64,000 bases of DNA from Miltoncostaea oceani (GCF_018141545.1 NZ_CP064356.1:3361001-3425000); one strand, 5' to 3'. Shown: positions 50,322 to 60,105, counted from the first letter of the stretch. The notes: generated from the sequence alone by a model not told the origin. Numbers and translations are program-made.

Positions 50322-53297
50322 GTGAGCGCGCCCGCCCCGTCCCGGGAGGCCCTGCTCGACGCGATCGCCGCCGGACGCCGCGCGGACCCGCTCGCGCCGG
50401 TCACGGTCATCTCCCCCTCCCACGTCGCCGCGCTGCAGATGCGCCGGGCGCTGGCCGAGCGGGGGCCGTTCGCCGCGGTCCGCTTCGAGACGCTCCCCCG
50501 CCTGGCCGAGCTGCTCGGCGCCGGCCGCCTCGCCGCCGGGGGCCGACGGCCCCTGGCCCGGCCGATCGGCGACCACGTCGCGGAGCGCGTCGGGTACGGC
50601 GCGCGGCCGCCCCTCACCCCGATCGCCGACCTCCCCGGCTTCGGGCGGGCGCTGCGGCGGTTGTTCGCGCGCCTGCGCCGCGGGGGCCTCGTCGGCGGCG
50701 AGCCCCCGCCCGCCGGCGCGGGGCCGCACCTGGCGGAGGTCATGCGGCTCTACGGCCTGTGGCGAGGGGAGATCGCCGGCTTCTACGACGAGGACGACCT
50801 GCTCGACGCGGCGGCCGACGCGGTCGATGACGACCCGGCGGTCGCGGCGGAGCTCGGGACCGTCCACCTGGTGCCGCCGGGGCCGCCCTCCGCCGCGGGC
50901 CGGCGGCTGCTGGAGGCGCTCGGCCGGGCGCGCGGCGGCGTGGCGTGGGCGGCGGAACCCGTGCCGGGCGACGCGGTGCGGCTGGTGCTGGCCCCCGACC
51001 TGGCGAGCGAGGCCCGCGAGGCCGTCCGGGCGGTGCTCGTCGCCCTCGACAGGGGAGCCGCCGTCCACGAGGTCGCGATCCTCCACGGCGCCGACCCGGC
51101 GTACTCCCGTCCGCTGCGCGAGGCGATGGCCGCCGCCGGCGTCCCCGCCGCCGCGACGCCCGGACTGCCGCTCGTCGAGACACCCGCCGGCCGGGGGGTG
51201 CTCGCCCTGTTGGAGATCGCCCTGGAGGACCTCTCCCGCACGGCGTTCATCGACGCCCTCAGCGTCGCCCCGATGCGGCGCGAGCTGCCCGCGGGCGCGG
51301 GGACCGCCCGCCTGCGGCTCGGCCGGTGGGACCGCCACTCGCGCGCCGCGGGGGTGACCCACGGCATCACCCGCTGGCGGGAGGGCGTCCGCGCCCTCGC
51401 CGCCGACCGCGTGCAGCAGATGGACGACGCCGCCCGCGAGGGGTTCGACCGCGGATGGCTGCAGGAGGAGGTCGACGAGGCGACGGAGCTGCTCGCGGTG
51501 GTCGAGGCGCTCTGGACCCGCCTCGTGGAGCTGCGCGATGAACGGCCGGCCGCCGACTTCCTGCGCCGCCTCGGGGCGACGGTCGCGGCGTACCTCGAGC
51601 CGGACGCCGCCGGGATGGCGGAGGTGCAGGCCGAGATCGAGCGCCTCGGGACCATCGACGCGGTGGGCGGTACGTTCACGCTCGCGAGCTTCCACCGGGC
51701 CCTCCGGGTGAACCTGGAGGCCGCCGCGATTCGCGAGGGACGCTCCGGCGAGGGGGTGCTGATCGCCGACCACCGGGCCGCGGCGGGGCTGCGCTTCGGG
51801 CACGTCGTCGTGTGCGGCGCGGCGGAGGGGCTTCTGCCCGCCGGTCCCGGGGCGGACACGCTGGTGCCCGACGCCGCGTGGGCGGCCCTGCGCGCCGACG
51901 GCCACCCGCTGGTCGAGGACGCCGCCCTCCGCGTGGAGCGGCGTCGCGAGGCCGCCGAGCGCGCCGTCGCGTGCGGCGCGTCCGTGGTCATGACCTGCCC
52001 GCTCTACGAGGGCGCCGGGGCCCACGACCGCTACCCGTCCCCGCTCGCCCTGGAGGCGGCTCGGCGGCGGGACCCGTCGATCGCCACGGCCACCGCCCTG
52101 CGGGAGCACCCCGCGACCGACTGGCTCTCCACGCCGCCGTCGCCCCTCGCCGCCCACCTGCGCGGCCCCGCGGTCGACGCGTGGGAGGCGGGGCTGCGGG
52201 GCGCCGTGCTGCGGGTGCAGGCGGGCGGCCCCGCCCCGGCGGGGGACCCCCTCGCGCGGCCCCTGGCGATGCTGCGCGCACGGCGGGGGCGGACCCTGTC
52301 GGAGTGGGACGGCAACCTGTCGGGCCTCAACGCCGGCGACTGGATGCGCGTGCCGGGGGTCGTGTCGCCGACGCGGCTGGAGAACTACGGCGCCTGCGGC
52401 TTCCGGTTCCTGCTCTCGACGCTGCTCGGCCTGCGGGTGCCCGACGAGCCGTCCGACGACGAGACGATCGACCCGCTCACCCGCGGCAACCTGATGCACC
52501 GCACCCTCGAGGACTTCTTCACCGAGGCGCGCAGGGAGGGACGGCCGGCGGTGCGGGAGGCGTGGACCGCCGCCGACGAGGCGCGCGCCCAGGAGATCCT
52601 CACCGGCCACCTCGCGGACGCCCGGGTGCGGGGACGCGCGGGGCTCGCGGTGTTCACGCGCCAGGACGAGCGGGCGCTGCGCGCCGACCTGACGACGTTC
52701 CTGCTGGCCGACACCGAGTTCCGGCGGCAGACGGGCGCCGTGCCCGAGAGCTTCGAGCAGGTGATGGCGGCGGAGGGACCCCGGGGGCAGCGGTTCCGGG
52801 GCTACATCGACCGGATCGACCGCGACCCCGTCACGGGGCGCCTCGAGATCATCGACTACAAGACGGGCCGCAAGCCGGACGACGACCCGTCCGACCCGTT
52901 CGCCGGGGGCACCCGCCTCCAGCTGCCGGTGTACCTCCTCGCCGCGGGGGGCGCGCCCGCCCGCGCGAGCTACTGGTACATCTCGTCGCGCGGCGGATTC
53001 GAGCGGGTGGGCTGCGACTCCGGCCCGGACACCGACGCGCGCTTCGCCGCGACCGTCGGCGCCGTGGCCGACGGCGTCGCCGCCGGGTCGTTCCCGGCGG
53101 TGCCGGGCGAGTTCTCGGAGCACTGGGTCGAGTTCGCGAACTGCGGGCACTGCGACTTCACGCGGATCTGCACACGGGGACGCGGCGAGGACTTCGCGCG
53201 GAAGGCCGACGACGACGGGGTGCGGCCGTGGGCGGGGGTGGCCCGCGCGGCCGCGCCGGAGGCCCCGGGCGCGCCCGAAGGCGGGGGCGACGCGTGA
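50322..53297 (+). CDS. addB: AddB-like helicase/nuclease subunit
   Basis: This 991-aa protein is the AddB-type partner of the RecBCD-like AddAB enzyme for double-strand break resection. The N-terminal motor domain lacks a clear Walker A (it reads PVTVISPSHVAALQMRRAL), as expected for AddB. The C-terminal RecB-type nuclease has RGYIDRID and LEIIDYKTGRK with the catalytic D...DxK. An Fe-S cluster is suggested by Cys in NYGACGFRF and the C-terminal CGHCDFTRIC set. GTG 50322 is used; the frame is open further left over low-quality sequence. Its stop overlaps addA as GTGA. Confidence 0.85.
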   Translation: MSAPAPSREALLDAIAAGRRADPLAPVTVISPSHVAALQMRRALAERGPFAAVRFETLPRLAELLGAGRLAAGGRRPLARPIGDHVAERVGYGARPPLTPIADLPGFGRALRRLFARLRRGGLVGGEPPPAGAGPHLAEVMRLYGLWRGEIAGFYDEDDLLDAAADAVDDDPAVAAELGTVHLVPPGPPSAAGRRLLEALGRARGGVAWAAEPVPGDAVRLVLAPDLASEAREAVRAVLVALDRGAAVHEVAILHGADPAYSRPLREAMAAAGVPAAATPGLPLVETPAGRGVLALLEIALEDLSRTAFIDALSVAPMRRELPAGAGTARLRLGRWDRHSRAAGVTHGITRWREGVRALAADRVQQMDDAAREGFDRGWLQEEVDEATELLAVVEALWTRLVELRDERPAADFLRRLGATVAAYLEPDAAGMAEVQAEIERLGTIDAVGGTFTLASFHRALRVNLEAAAIREGRSGEGVLIADHRAAAGLRFGHVVVCGAAEGLLPAGPGADTLVPDAAWAALRADGHPLVEDAALRVERRREAAERAVACGASVVMTCPLYEGAGAHDRYPSPLALEAARRRDPSIATATALREHPATDWLSTPPSPLAAHLRGPAVDAWEAGLRGAVLRVQAGGPAPAGDPLARPLAMLRARRGRTLSEWDGNLSGLNAGDWMRVPGVVSPTRLENYGACGFRFLLSTLLGLRVPDEPSDDETIDPLTRGNLMHRTLEDFFTEARREGRPAVREAWTAADEARAQEILTGHLADARVRGRAGLAVFTRQDERALRADLTTFLLADTEFRRQTGAVPESFEQVMAAEGPRGQRFRGYIDRIDRDPVTGRLEIIDYKTGRKPDDDPSDPFAGGTRLQLPVYLLAAGGAPARASYWYISSRGGFERVGCDSGPDTDARFAATVGAVADGVAAGSFPAVPGEFSEHWVEFANCGHCDFTRICTRGRGEDFARKADDDGVRPWAGVARAAAPEAPGAPEGGGDA

Positions 53298-56200
53298 CGA
53301 CCGCCGCGGGACCCGACGACGCCGCCCGGCGGGCGATCCGGGAGCGGCTCGGCGCGACGATGCTCGTCGAGGCGGGCGCCGGCACCGGCAAGACGCGGGC
53401 GCTGGTGGACCGCGTGGTCGCCCTCGTCGCGAGCGGCGTCCCGATCGACCGCATCGCGGCGATCACCTTCACCGAGCGGGCCGCCGCCGAACTGCGCGAA
53501 CGGGTGCGCGGCGGGCTCGACGAGATCGTCGCGGACCCCGCGGCGGACCCGGCCGTCGCCCGGCGCTGCGCCGCCGCGCGCGACGGCCTCGACCGCGCCC
53601 AGCTCTCCACGATCCACGCGTTCGGGCAGGCACTGCTGCGCGCCCTCGCGGCGGAGGCCGCGATCGACCCGGACATGACGGTGCTCGACCAGCTCGCCGC
53701 GGAGCGGCGCTTCGAGGAGCGGTGGCGCGGCGACCTCGAGCGGGTCGACCCCGACGACGACGACGGCCGGGCGATCGACGTCGCGCTCGGCCGCGGCCTG
53801 TCGATCGGCGGGCTGCGCACCCTCGGGGCGGCGCTCGCCGAACGGGAGGACGTGGCGCGGGCGATCGTCGCGGCCCCCCCGACGGCCCCGGCCCCGCGGT
53901 GGGAGGTGATCGACGAGGTCGCCCGCGACCTGCTCGCCGTCGACTGCAGCACGGTGCCCGACGAGGACCTCTGCGCCGCCCACGTGCACGCCCTGCGGGC
54001 CGCCGTCGAGACGTTGCGGGGGGTGGAGCCGTGGCAGCGCGACGCCCGGCTCCCGGCGGTGACCGCCCTCGGCCTGACGAAGATGGGCAACCGCGGCCGG
54101 GCGGCCGCGTGGGGCGGGAGGGAGCGGATCACCCACGCCCGCGACACCACCCTCGCGGCGGGCGCGCGGCTGGAGGCGCTGCTGGAGGCCTCCCGCGCCG
54201 AGGCGCTCTGCGGCGTGCTGCCGTGGCTCGCCCGGGTGACGCTCCACGACGCCGGGGTCCGCCGGCGCGCCGGCACGCTCCTGTTCGGCGACCTGATCCT
54301 CTGGACCCGCGACGTGCTGCGATCCGACCCGGCGGCGCGGGCCGCCCTGCGCGCGCGGTACGACGCCCTGCTGATCGACGAGTTCCAGGACACCGACCCC
54401 TGGCAGGTCGACATCGCGGAGGCGTTCGCGTCGCTCGACGACGGGTCGCTCGAGCCGGGGCGGCTGTTCCTCGTCGGCGACCCGAAGCAGTCGATCTACC
54501 GCTTCCGGCGGGCGGACATGGCCGTCTACGCCGCGGTGCGGGCACGGGTGGGCGACCAGGGCGGCGACCTGCCGTCGCTCACCGGCAACCGCCGTTCCCG
54601 GGCGGTGGTCATCGACTGGGTCAACGGGGTGATGGAGCACCTCTTCGGGGAGATCGCCGACCCGGCCCTGCAGCCCCCCTACGTGCCGATCGGCGCCGAC
54701 CGCGACACGGCCCTCGCCGGCCCCGGGGTGGCCTGGATGGGTGGCCCGTCGGCGGAGCGCGCCTGGGATCTCCGCACCATCGAGGCCGCCGACGTCGCGG
54801 CGACGTGCCGTGCGGCGATCGACGAGGGCTGGGAGGTGCAGGACCGCGACGCCGCGCCCCGCCCCGTCCGGCTGCGGGACATCGCGGTGCTGATCCCGGC
54901 GCGCACGGGCCTGAGCGTGCTGGAGCGGGCGTTACGGGCCGCGGGGGTCCCGTTCCGGGTGGAGGGCGGGTCGCTGGTGTTCCGCACCCAGGAGCTGCGG
55001 GATCTCATCAACTGCCTCACCGCCATCGACGACCCCAGCGACGAGGTCGCCGTCGTCGGCGCCCTGCGGAGCGTCGCGTTCGCCTGCTCGGACGTCGAGC
55101 TGGCGCGGCACCGCCGTGACGGGTTCCGCTTCAACTACCTGGCGCCCGCCCTCGACGGCGCGCCGGGCCCGGTGGCGGAGGGGTTGCGCTGCCTGCGCGA
55201 CCACCACCTGCGGCGGCACGACGCGTCGCTCGCCACGGTGGTCGAGCGGTTCGTGGCGGAGCGGCGGCTGGTGGAGGTCGGCCTCGTCGACACCGGCAAC
55301 CGGGACGCCTACCGGCGGGCGCGGTTCGTGCTGGAGCAGGCGCGGGCGTTCGAGGCCGACCGGCCCCAGGGCCTCCGCGCGTTCACGGCGTGGCTGGAGG
55401 AGCGCACCCGGGGGCCGATGCTCGACCGGGACGGCTCCGGCCTGGACGACGACGAGGACGCCGTCCGGGTCCTCACGATCCACGCGTCGAAGGGGCTGGA
55501 GTTCCCCGTCGTGATCCTCGCGGGCATCGGGGCGAACCCCCCGTGGGCGCCGCCCCCCACGGTGTCGCTGGACGCCGGCCGCGTGGTCGCGACCGTCGGG
55601 TCGAAGACGTCGCTGCGCCGCCTCGCCGTCGGCGACGTGACGGCGGCGGAGGAGCGCGAGGCCGACCACCAGCGGGCCGAGGGCGCGCGGCTCCTCTACG
55701 TCGCCGCGACCCGGGCGCGGGACCACCTCGTCGTGTCGTTGCACCACCACGCCACGCGGAGCACCCGGAGCGGGGCGGCGCGCCTGATCCGGGCGGGGGC
55801 GACGGACCTCGCGCCGCGGTGGGAGCCGCCCCCCGTCGCGGCGGGCGACGCGCCGACGCCGCTCGGTGACCTGGAGGTGACCCCGCCCGCCGGCGACCAC
55901 GCCGCGGCCCGTGCGGAGCTCGTCGTCCGGGCGCGGCGGGTGCGGTACACGAGCGCGACGGGCATCGCCGCCGCGACCCGCGAGGAGGCGCTTCCGGCGC
56001 GGGGCGCGGAGGGCGGCGACGAGCCGTGGGCGCGCGGGCGGGGCGGGTCGCGGGTGGGCCGCGCGGTCCACGCCGCGATCCAGAGCCTGACGCTCGCCTC
56101 CGGGCCGGCCGAGGTCGACGCCGTCGCGGCGGCGCAGGCGGTGGCGGAGGCGGTCCCGGAGCGCGCCGGCGAGGTGGCCGACCTGGTGCGGTCGGCGCTG

Positions 56201-56557
56201 CTGTCGGAGGCCGCGATGCGGGCCCGGCAGGCGGCGGGGTCGCTGCGGGAGGTCCCGTTCGCCCTGCGGCGCGGCGACGTCGTGCTGGAGGGGTTCATCG
56301 ACCTCGTCATCCCCACCGCCGCCGGGCTCGAGATCGTCGACTGGAAGACCGACGACGTCGGCCCCGCCGACGTCCCCGCCCGGCTCGCCGACTACCGCCT
56401 CCAGGCGGGGCTCTACGCCATGGGACTGACGGAGGCGACGGGGATGCCGGTCGCGCGGATCACCTACGTCTTCCTGCGCGCCGGGGTCGAGGTGTCACCC
56501 GGCGACCCCGACGACCTCGCCCGCGCCGCGGCCGGTCAGGTGACCGCCACGGCGTAG
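53294..56557 (+). CDS. addA: AddA-like UvrD helicase with C-terminal nuclease
   Basis: This 1087-aa superfamily 1 helicase-nuclease has Walker A EAGAGTGKTRALVD, AAITFTERAAAELRERV (motif Ia), LLIDEFQDTDPWQ (motif II), DPKQSIYRFRRAD (motif III), VLTIHASKGLEFPVV (motif V) and LLYVAATRARD (motif VI). The C-terminal RecB-like nuclease shows EGFIDLVIP and LEIVDWKTDDV. It is coupled to addB by a four-base overlap, making a standard AddAB pair for recombination and defence-related DNA degradation. Confidence 0.9.
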   Translation: MTTAAGPDDAARRAIRERLGATMLVEAGAGTGKTRALVDRVVALVASGVPIDRIAAITFTERAAAELRERVRGGLDEIVADPAADPAVARRCAAARDGLDRAQLSTIHAFGQALLRALAAEAAIDPDMTVLDQLAAERRFEERWRGDLERVDPDDDDGRAIDVALGRGLSIGGLRTLGAALAEREDVARAIVAAPPTAPAPRWEVIDEVARDLLAVDCSTVPDEDLCAAHVHALRAAVETLRGVEPWQRDARLPAVTALGLTKMGNRGRAAAWGGRERITHARDTTLAAGARLEALLEASRAEALCGVLPWLARVTLHDAGVRRRAGTLLFGDLILWTRDVLRSDPAARAALRARYDALLIDEFQDTDPWQVDIAEAFASLDDGSLEPGRLFLVGDPKQSIYRFRRADMAVYAAVRARVGDQGGDLPSLTGNRRSRAVVIDWVNGVMEHLFGEIADPALQPPYVPIGADRDTALAGPGVAWMGGPSAERAWDLRTIEAADVAATCRAAIDEGWEVQDRDAAPRPVRLRDIAVLIPARTGLSVLERALRAAGVPFRVEGGSLVFRTQELRDLINCLTAIDDPSDEVAVVGALRSVAFACSDVELARHRRDGFRFNYLAPALDGAPGPVAEGLRCLRDHHLRRHDASLATVVERFVAERRLVEVGLVDTGNRDAYRRARFVLEQARAFEADRPQGLRAFTAWLEERTRGPMLDRDGSGLDDDEDAVRVLTIHASKGLEFPVVILAGIGANPPWAPPPTVSLDAGRVVATVGSKTSLRRLAVGDVTAAEEREADHQRAEGARLLYVAATRARDHLVVSLHHHATRSTRSGAARLIRAGATDLAPRWEPPPVAAGDAPTPLGDLEVTPPAGDHAAARAELVVRARRVRYTSATGIAAATREEALPARGAEGGDEPWARGRGGSRVGRAVHAAIQSLTLASGPAEVDAVAAAQAVAEAVPERAGEVADLVRSALLSEAAMRARQAAGSLREVPFALRRGDVVLEGFIDLVIPTAAGLEIVDWKTDDVGPADVPARLADYRLQAGLYAMGLTEATGMPVARITYVFLRAGVEVSPGDPDDLARAAAGQVTATA

Positions 56558-57435
56558 GCCGAGAGCTGGAGCACCTCGTCGTCGAGGGCGAGGCCGGAGC
56601 CCACCACCCCCGGGCCGGCGAGGCGCAGGTCCCGACCGAGCCCGACGGCGGGACCGGGCCGCACGTCGGCGGCGGTGACGGCGGCGAGGAACCCCTCGAG
56701 GGCGTCCGCGGTCGTCGCGGCACCGCCGAGGTGCTCGATCGCGTCCATGAGGTAGCCGCGCAGCAGGATGGGGTACAGCGCCGCGAACGCGTCGGGACGG
56801 GACAACAGATCGACGCAGACCGGGGCGCCCGCCAGCCCCAGCACCATCCCGCACTGGCCGGCCTGCGCCGGGAAGCGGGCGGCGAGGCGGTCGAGGTCGG
56901 GCGCGCGGTCCGCGAACACGTCGGACTGCGCCGCCGTCGGCGACCGCACCCCGAGCCGCTCGGACTTCTGGGCGACCGCCGCCCACACCTCGTGCTGCGC
57001 CGCACCCGGCGACATGCGCTCCGACAGCCGCTCCGCCTTGCGGCGCCGCAGCTCGGGGTGGCTCGTGTGGCCGGCGGCGGCGAAGGCCGGGGTGGAGTGG
57101 CGCCAGCGGCCCTGCTCGACGCACGAGACGGGGACGGTGACCGTCGACCCGGGCGCGACGAGGACGGTCACGTCGAGGATGCGGTCCTGCTTGGCGCCGA
57201 CGACCCCCTGGCCGTCGTAGAGCAGCACCGCCGCGGTGGTGGGGTTGGTCACGCGCAGGCGGCCGACGTCGCCGGCATCGTCGATCTCCGTGATGCGGAA
57301 CCCGTCGGCGAGGGCGGCGTCGAGGGTCGTGTAGCCCGCGACGGGGGCGCGGCGCGGGAACAGCGGCAGCACGCACACGCCGTCGTGGGCGACGACGTCA
57401 CCGGCCTGCGGTGGATCGGTCTGGTCGAGTCTCAT
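56536..57435 (-). CDS. ARPP-1-like domain protein
   Basis: This 299-aa protein opens with GDVVAHDGVCVLPLFPRRAP and includes ALADGFRITEIDDAGDVGRLRVTN, LYDGQGVVGAKQDRI and VPVSCVEQGRW, the core pattern of ARPP-1 (DUF6569) proteins. The family has no proven function. ATG 57435 has GGGAGG seven bases upstream. It ends 22 bases inside the convergent addA end. Confidence 0.7.
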   Translation of the reverse strand: MRLDQTDPPQAGDVVAHDGVCVLPLFPRRAPVAGYTTLDAALADGFRITEIDDAGDVGRLRVTNPTTAAVLLYDGQGVVGAKQDRILDVTVLVAPGSTVTVPVSCVEQGRWRHSTPAFAAAGHTSHPELRRRKAERLSERMSPGAAQHEVWAAVAQKSERLGVRSPTAAQSDVFADRAPDLDRLAARFPAQAGQCGMVLGLAGAPVCVDLLSRPDAFAALYPILLRGYLMDAIEHLGGAATTADALEGFLAAVTAADVRPGPAVGLGRDLRLAGPGVVGSGLALDDEVLQLSAYAVAVT

Positions 57436-57492
57436 GGCGGGCCTCCCGGTGGTGTGCGCGTGGGAGGTCGTCACCGGCGGTCGCGCCGGGTC

Positions 57493-58014
57493 TTACGCCG
57501 GGGGTGGGGGCCGGTCCACGAGGCCGAGGTTGTAGAGCCGCCAGCCCATCGCGGGTGGCGAGACGCCGAAGGCCGTCCCCAGCGCGTCCACGGCGGTCCC
57601 CGACGCGAACATCGCGCGGACGGCGTCCTCGGGCATCAACAGCTCGGCGGCGAAGACGTTGGCCTCGCGCTCCAGGGGGTCGGCGACCGGCGGCCCGCCG
57701 GGCTCGAGGCGGCAGTGGATCGGCGCGCCCCTGCCCTCGCGCACCTGGCAGACCCAGTGGCCGATCTCGTGGGCGAGCGTGAACCGTCGCCGGGCCGGGC
57801 TCTGGCGGGCCTCGTCGGCGTTCAGCCACACCTCCCGGCGGGCGGGCAGCAGCAGACCCGAGACCGGCAGCGGCGCCTCGTCGACGTGCAGGCCGAGGAG
57901 GTCCTCGGCGATCGACTCCACCGGCACCGGCGGACCGGCGGGCCCGAACACCTCGGCGTGCCGGTCGCGGAGCCGCACGGCGCGCGGATCGCCGGGGCGG
58001 CGCGGGTGACTCAC
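57493..58014 (-). CDS. ImmA/IrrE family metallopeptidase
   Basis: This 173-aa zinc peptidase has the HEIGHW (HExxH) active site in RFTLAHEIGHWVCQV and the third ligand Glu in EREANVFAAELLMP. ImmA/IrrE enzymes cut repressors or regulators to release a stress or mobile-element response (ImmA cuts ImmR, IrrE cuts DdrO). GTG 58014 overlaps the stop of the 191-aa protein (GTGA). Together with the sigma-factor gene two positions upstream it forms a regulatory operon. The likely target is the neighbouring 191-aa protein, but this is inference. Confidence 0.88.
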   Translation of the reverse strand: MSHPRRPGDPRAVRLRDRHAEVFGPAGPPVPVESIAEDLLGLHVDEAPLPVSGLLLPARREVWLNADEARQSPARRRFTLAHEIGHWVCQVREGRGAPIHCRLEPGGPPVADPLEREANVFAAELLMPEDAVRAMFASGTAVDALGTAFGVSPPAMGWRLYNLGLVDRPPPPA

Positions 58015-58586
58015 GCCAGGCCGAAGAGGCGGTCGATCTCGTCGGGCGCGTCGTCGGCGACCGGGGACCCCGGGGCCGTGGGCTCGAACCGGGAGGCGGG
58101 GTCGGCGACGCGGGCGAACCGCACCGTCGACGCGGGCGGGGTCCCCGCCCGGAGCGATCCCAACGCGACGTCGCGCGGCCGTATCCCGAGGGCGTCACCG
58201 ATCGCGGCGGTGAGGCGGGGGTCGAGGCGTCCCGTGTCGATCAGGCCGCCCTCCAGACGTTGGTAGAGCCGCTTCACCTTCGCCGCCCGGGAGGCGTCGA
58301 TGCCGAGCGTGCCGAGGAGCGCCGCGACGACCGCGTCGACCCCGAGCCGGCGGTGCAGCCGCGCCCCCAGCAGGGGGGGCTCACCGTCGACCAGGGCCTC
58401 CATCATCGCGACGACCTCGGGGAGGGGATCCGGCGGCGGGGACGACCCGACGTGCTCCATGATCAGCCCCGCCAGGTTGGCGGCGCCGTCGCCCGCCCGC
58501 TCCAGGTACGGGCCGGGGTCGGGTCGTTCACCGCGGGCACGTGCCGCCGCGAAGTCCTCGAACAGCGCGAGGACGTGGTCATCCAC
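58011..58586 (-). CDS. Putative regulator between sigma factor and ImmA/IrrE protease
   Basis: This 191-aa acidic, helical protein is not assigned to a family. The N-terminal part (LALFEDFAAARARGERPDPG, then YLERAGDGAANLAGLI) recurs in actinobacterial regulatory proteins. The middle (LGARLHRRLGVDAVVAALLG, ASRAAKVKRLYQRLEGGLID, AIGDALGIRPRDVALGSL) may hold a helix-turn-helix. It starts at ATG 58586, overlapping the sigma-factor stop by eight bases, and ends in a GTGA overlap with the protease gene. The arrangement suggests an anti-sigma-like or repressor role under proteolytic control. Confidence 0.6.
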   Translation of the reverse strand: MDDHVLALFEDFAAARARGERPDPGPYLERAGDGAANLAGLIMEHVGSSPPPDPLPEVVAMMEALVDGEPPLLGARLHRRLGVDAVVAALLGTLGIDASRAAKVKRLYQRLEGGLIDTGRLDPRLTAAIGDALGIRPRDVALGSLRAGTPPASTVRFARVADPASRFEPTAPGSPVADDAPDEIDRLFGLA

Positions 58587-59100
58587 CGGCCCACTCCCGT
58601 CCGATCGCCCGCCGGGCGCGCCAGAGCGCCTGGTCGACCGCGTTGCGGCTCATGTCGAGCGCCGCGGCGATCTGCTCCGGTCCGAGCCCCTCGATGACGC
58701 GGAGCGACATCACCCGGCGATCCCGCGGCGGCAGCGCCGCGAGGACGTCCTCGACCAGCAGTCGTGCGTCGACGGCCTCGTATGCGTCGGCGGCACGGGG
58801 GTCCGCGACGTCCCACCCGTCGGGCAGGGATCCCGGAGGCGTCTCCCCGAACGCGTCACCACATGCCCAGCGCACGTGCTGGTGCACGACCGCGCGGAAC
58901 GGGATCGTGTACCTCCTGCCGCCCCGCAGCTCGCGCAGGGTGCGCAGCAGCGCGGCCTGCACCACGTCCTCGGCCCCCGCGGCCCCCATGCGCATGCGGG
59001 CGTGGACGACGAGGTCGTCGTAGTGGCGCGCGAAGAGGGCGCCCAGGTCGTCCCGGGCGAGCAGGCGGTCATCCTCGGCGTCCGATTCGTCGGTGGTCAC
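58579..59100 (-). CDS. ECF-type RNA polymerase sigma factor
   Basis: This 173-aa sigma-70 family protein has region 2 at about residues 20-70 (LGALFARHYDDLVVHARMRMG, AEDVVQAALLRTL) and region 4 at about 115-165 (LPPRDRRVMSLRVIEGLGPEQIAAALDMSRNAVDQALWRARRAIG). The linker is longer than usual. No anti-sigma membrane protein follows; instead an unknown regulator and a metallopeptidase are in the same transcript. Which promoter it reads is unknown. Confidence 0.87.
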   Translation of the reverse strand: MTTDESDAEDDRLLARDDLGALFARHYDDLVVHARMRMGAAGAEDVVQAALLRTLRELRGGRRYTIPFRAVVHQHVRWACGDAFGETPPGSLPDGWDVADPRAADAYEAVDARLLVEDVLAALPPRDRRVMSLRVIEGLGPEQIAAALDMSRNAVDQALWRARRAIGREWAGG

Positions 59101-59109
59101 GTTCGGGAG

Positions 59110-59433
59110 TCACCCCCGGTCGCCGTCGATCTTATGGCCGGACCCGGCCCGCGCCGCGCCGGGTCCGGTGAGGTGGGCGACGACCGAGGACAGGAACCGC
59201 CGCTCGCCGGTCGCGCCGACCCGCATCCGCAGCGCCGCGTGGGCACGGGCGCATTCCTCGAGCAGCTCCCCGTCGTCGCCGCCGTCCTCGACGCGGGCCC
59301 ACGCGGCGCGCGCCACGGGCTGCAGGACGGAGGCGATCGCCCCGCGTCCGGCGTCGACGGCCAGGCGCACCCCGAGCGACGCCATCTCGGCCAGCTCGGT
59401 GTCGTCGGCGAACGCCCGCCCCTCCTCCTCCAT
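59110..59433 (-). CDS. Small protein of unknown function
   Basis: This 107-aa acidic helical protein (TELAEMASLGVRLAVDAGRGAI, LLEECARAHAALRMRVG) has ATG 59433 with GGGAGG upstream. It lies nine bases ahead of the sigma-factor gene on the same strand, so it may lead that operon. I see no domain, signal peptide or membrane segment. Confidence 0.6.
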   Translation of the reverse strand: MEEEGRAFADDTELAEMASLGVRLAVDAGRGAIASVLQPVARAAWARVEDGGDDGELLEECARAHAALRMRVGATGERRFLSSVVAHLTGPGAARAGSGHKIDGDRG

Positions 59434-59564
59434 CGCGCCTCCCGGTGGCCCGTCTCACATCCGTCGTCACCGCCGGGAAGCAGGGGGCTTACGGGCGAGT
59501 AGTCCGTAAGAGGCCGGGGCGGGTCAGGTGACCGCCCGTCGGGACACGCGACAGGGAGGGCACC

Positions 59565-59957
59565 GTGGCGACGACGGGGGTGATGGTGACGCCGCGCTGG
59601 GTCTGGAGCGACGAGGTGATGGGCGTCATCGAACGCGAGATGCGCCGCGACGGCCTCTCGCTCGGCGAGCTCGCACGCCGCGCGGCGGAGCGGTTCGGGA
59701 TGGACGCCGAGTCGGCGGAGCGGCGCCTGCGGGCGGCGCGGCGCGGCGGGATGGTGATGGACGTCCACACCGCCGACCGCTACCTGGTGCTGGTGAGCAT
59801 GCACCTCACCGACGTGCCGTCGTACCGGGCGGCCCTCGCCGGGGAGCTCGCGCCGTCCGAGTGGCCGCGCCGCGGCGGGCGGCGCGCCGCCGCTACCGCA
59901 ACGAGCCCGGCGCCAGCCCGATCGCTCCCACGACCGTCTCTCGCTGCCCCGGCGTGA
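59565..59957 (+). CDS. Small protein with possible DNA-binding region
   Basis: This 130-aa protein has GTG 59565 with AGGGAGGG close upstream. Residues 10-70 (WSDEVMGVIEREMRRDGLSLGELARRAAERFGM, ERRLRAARRGGMVMD) look like a helix-turn-helix of the kind that excludes or recruits polymerase. The last 30 residues are low-complexity Ala/Pro/Arg and lie over the convergent small gene. It is divergent from the sigma-factor operon and may regulate it. Confidence 0.55.
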   Translation: MATTGVMVTPRWVWSDEVMGVIEREMRRDGLSLGELARRAAERFGMDAESAERRLRAARRGGMVMDVHTADRYLVLVSMHLTDVPSYRAALAGELAPSEWPRRGGRRAAATATSPAPARSLPRPSLAAPA

Positions 59958-60105
59958 GCCGCGCCAGGCGCCGGCGGACCTCGTCGAGCGCCCCCGACAC
60001 GCCGCCGCCGGACAGCACCACGTCGCGCACGGCGAGCCGCAGGTCGTGGGCCTCGGCGGTCGCCACCTCGGCCGCCCACCGGTCGATGTCCAGTACGTCG
60101 ATCAC
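59893..60105 (-). CDS. Small protein of unknown function, convergent overlap
   Basis: This 70-aa frame begins with GTG 60105 (IDVLDIDRWAAEVATAEAHDLRLAV) and ends at 59893, overlapping the end of the plus-strand gene by 65 bases. The sequence is balanced and helical, with a plausible G-rich ribosome site, so it may be real. No family is recognised. Confidence 0.4.
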   Translation of the reverse strand: MIDVLDIDRWAAEVATAEAHDLRLAVRDVVLSGGGVSGALDEVRRRLARLTPGQRETVVGAIGLAPGSLR

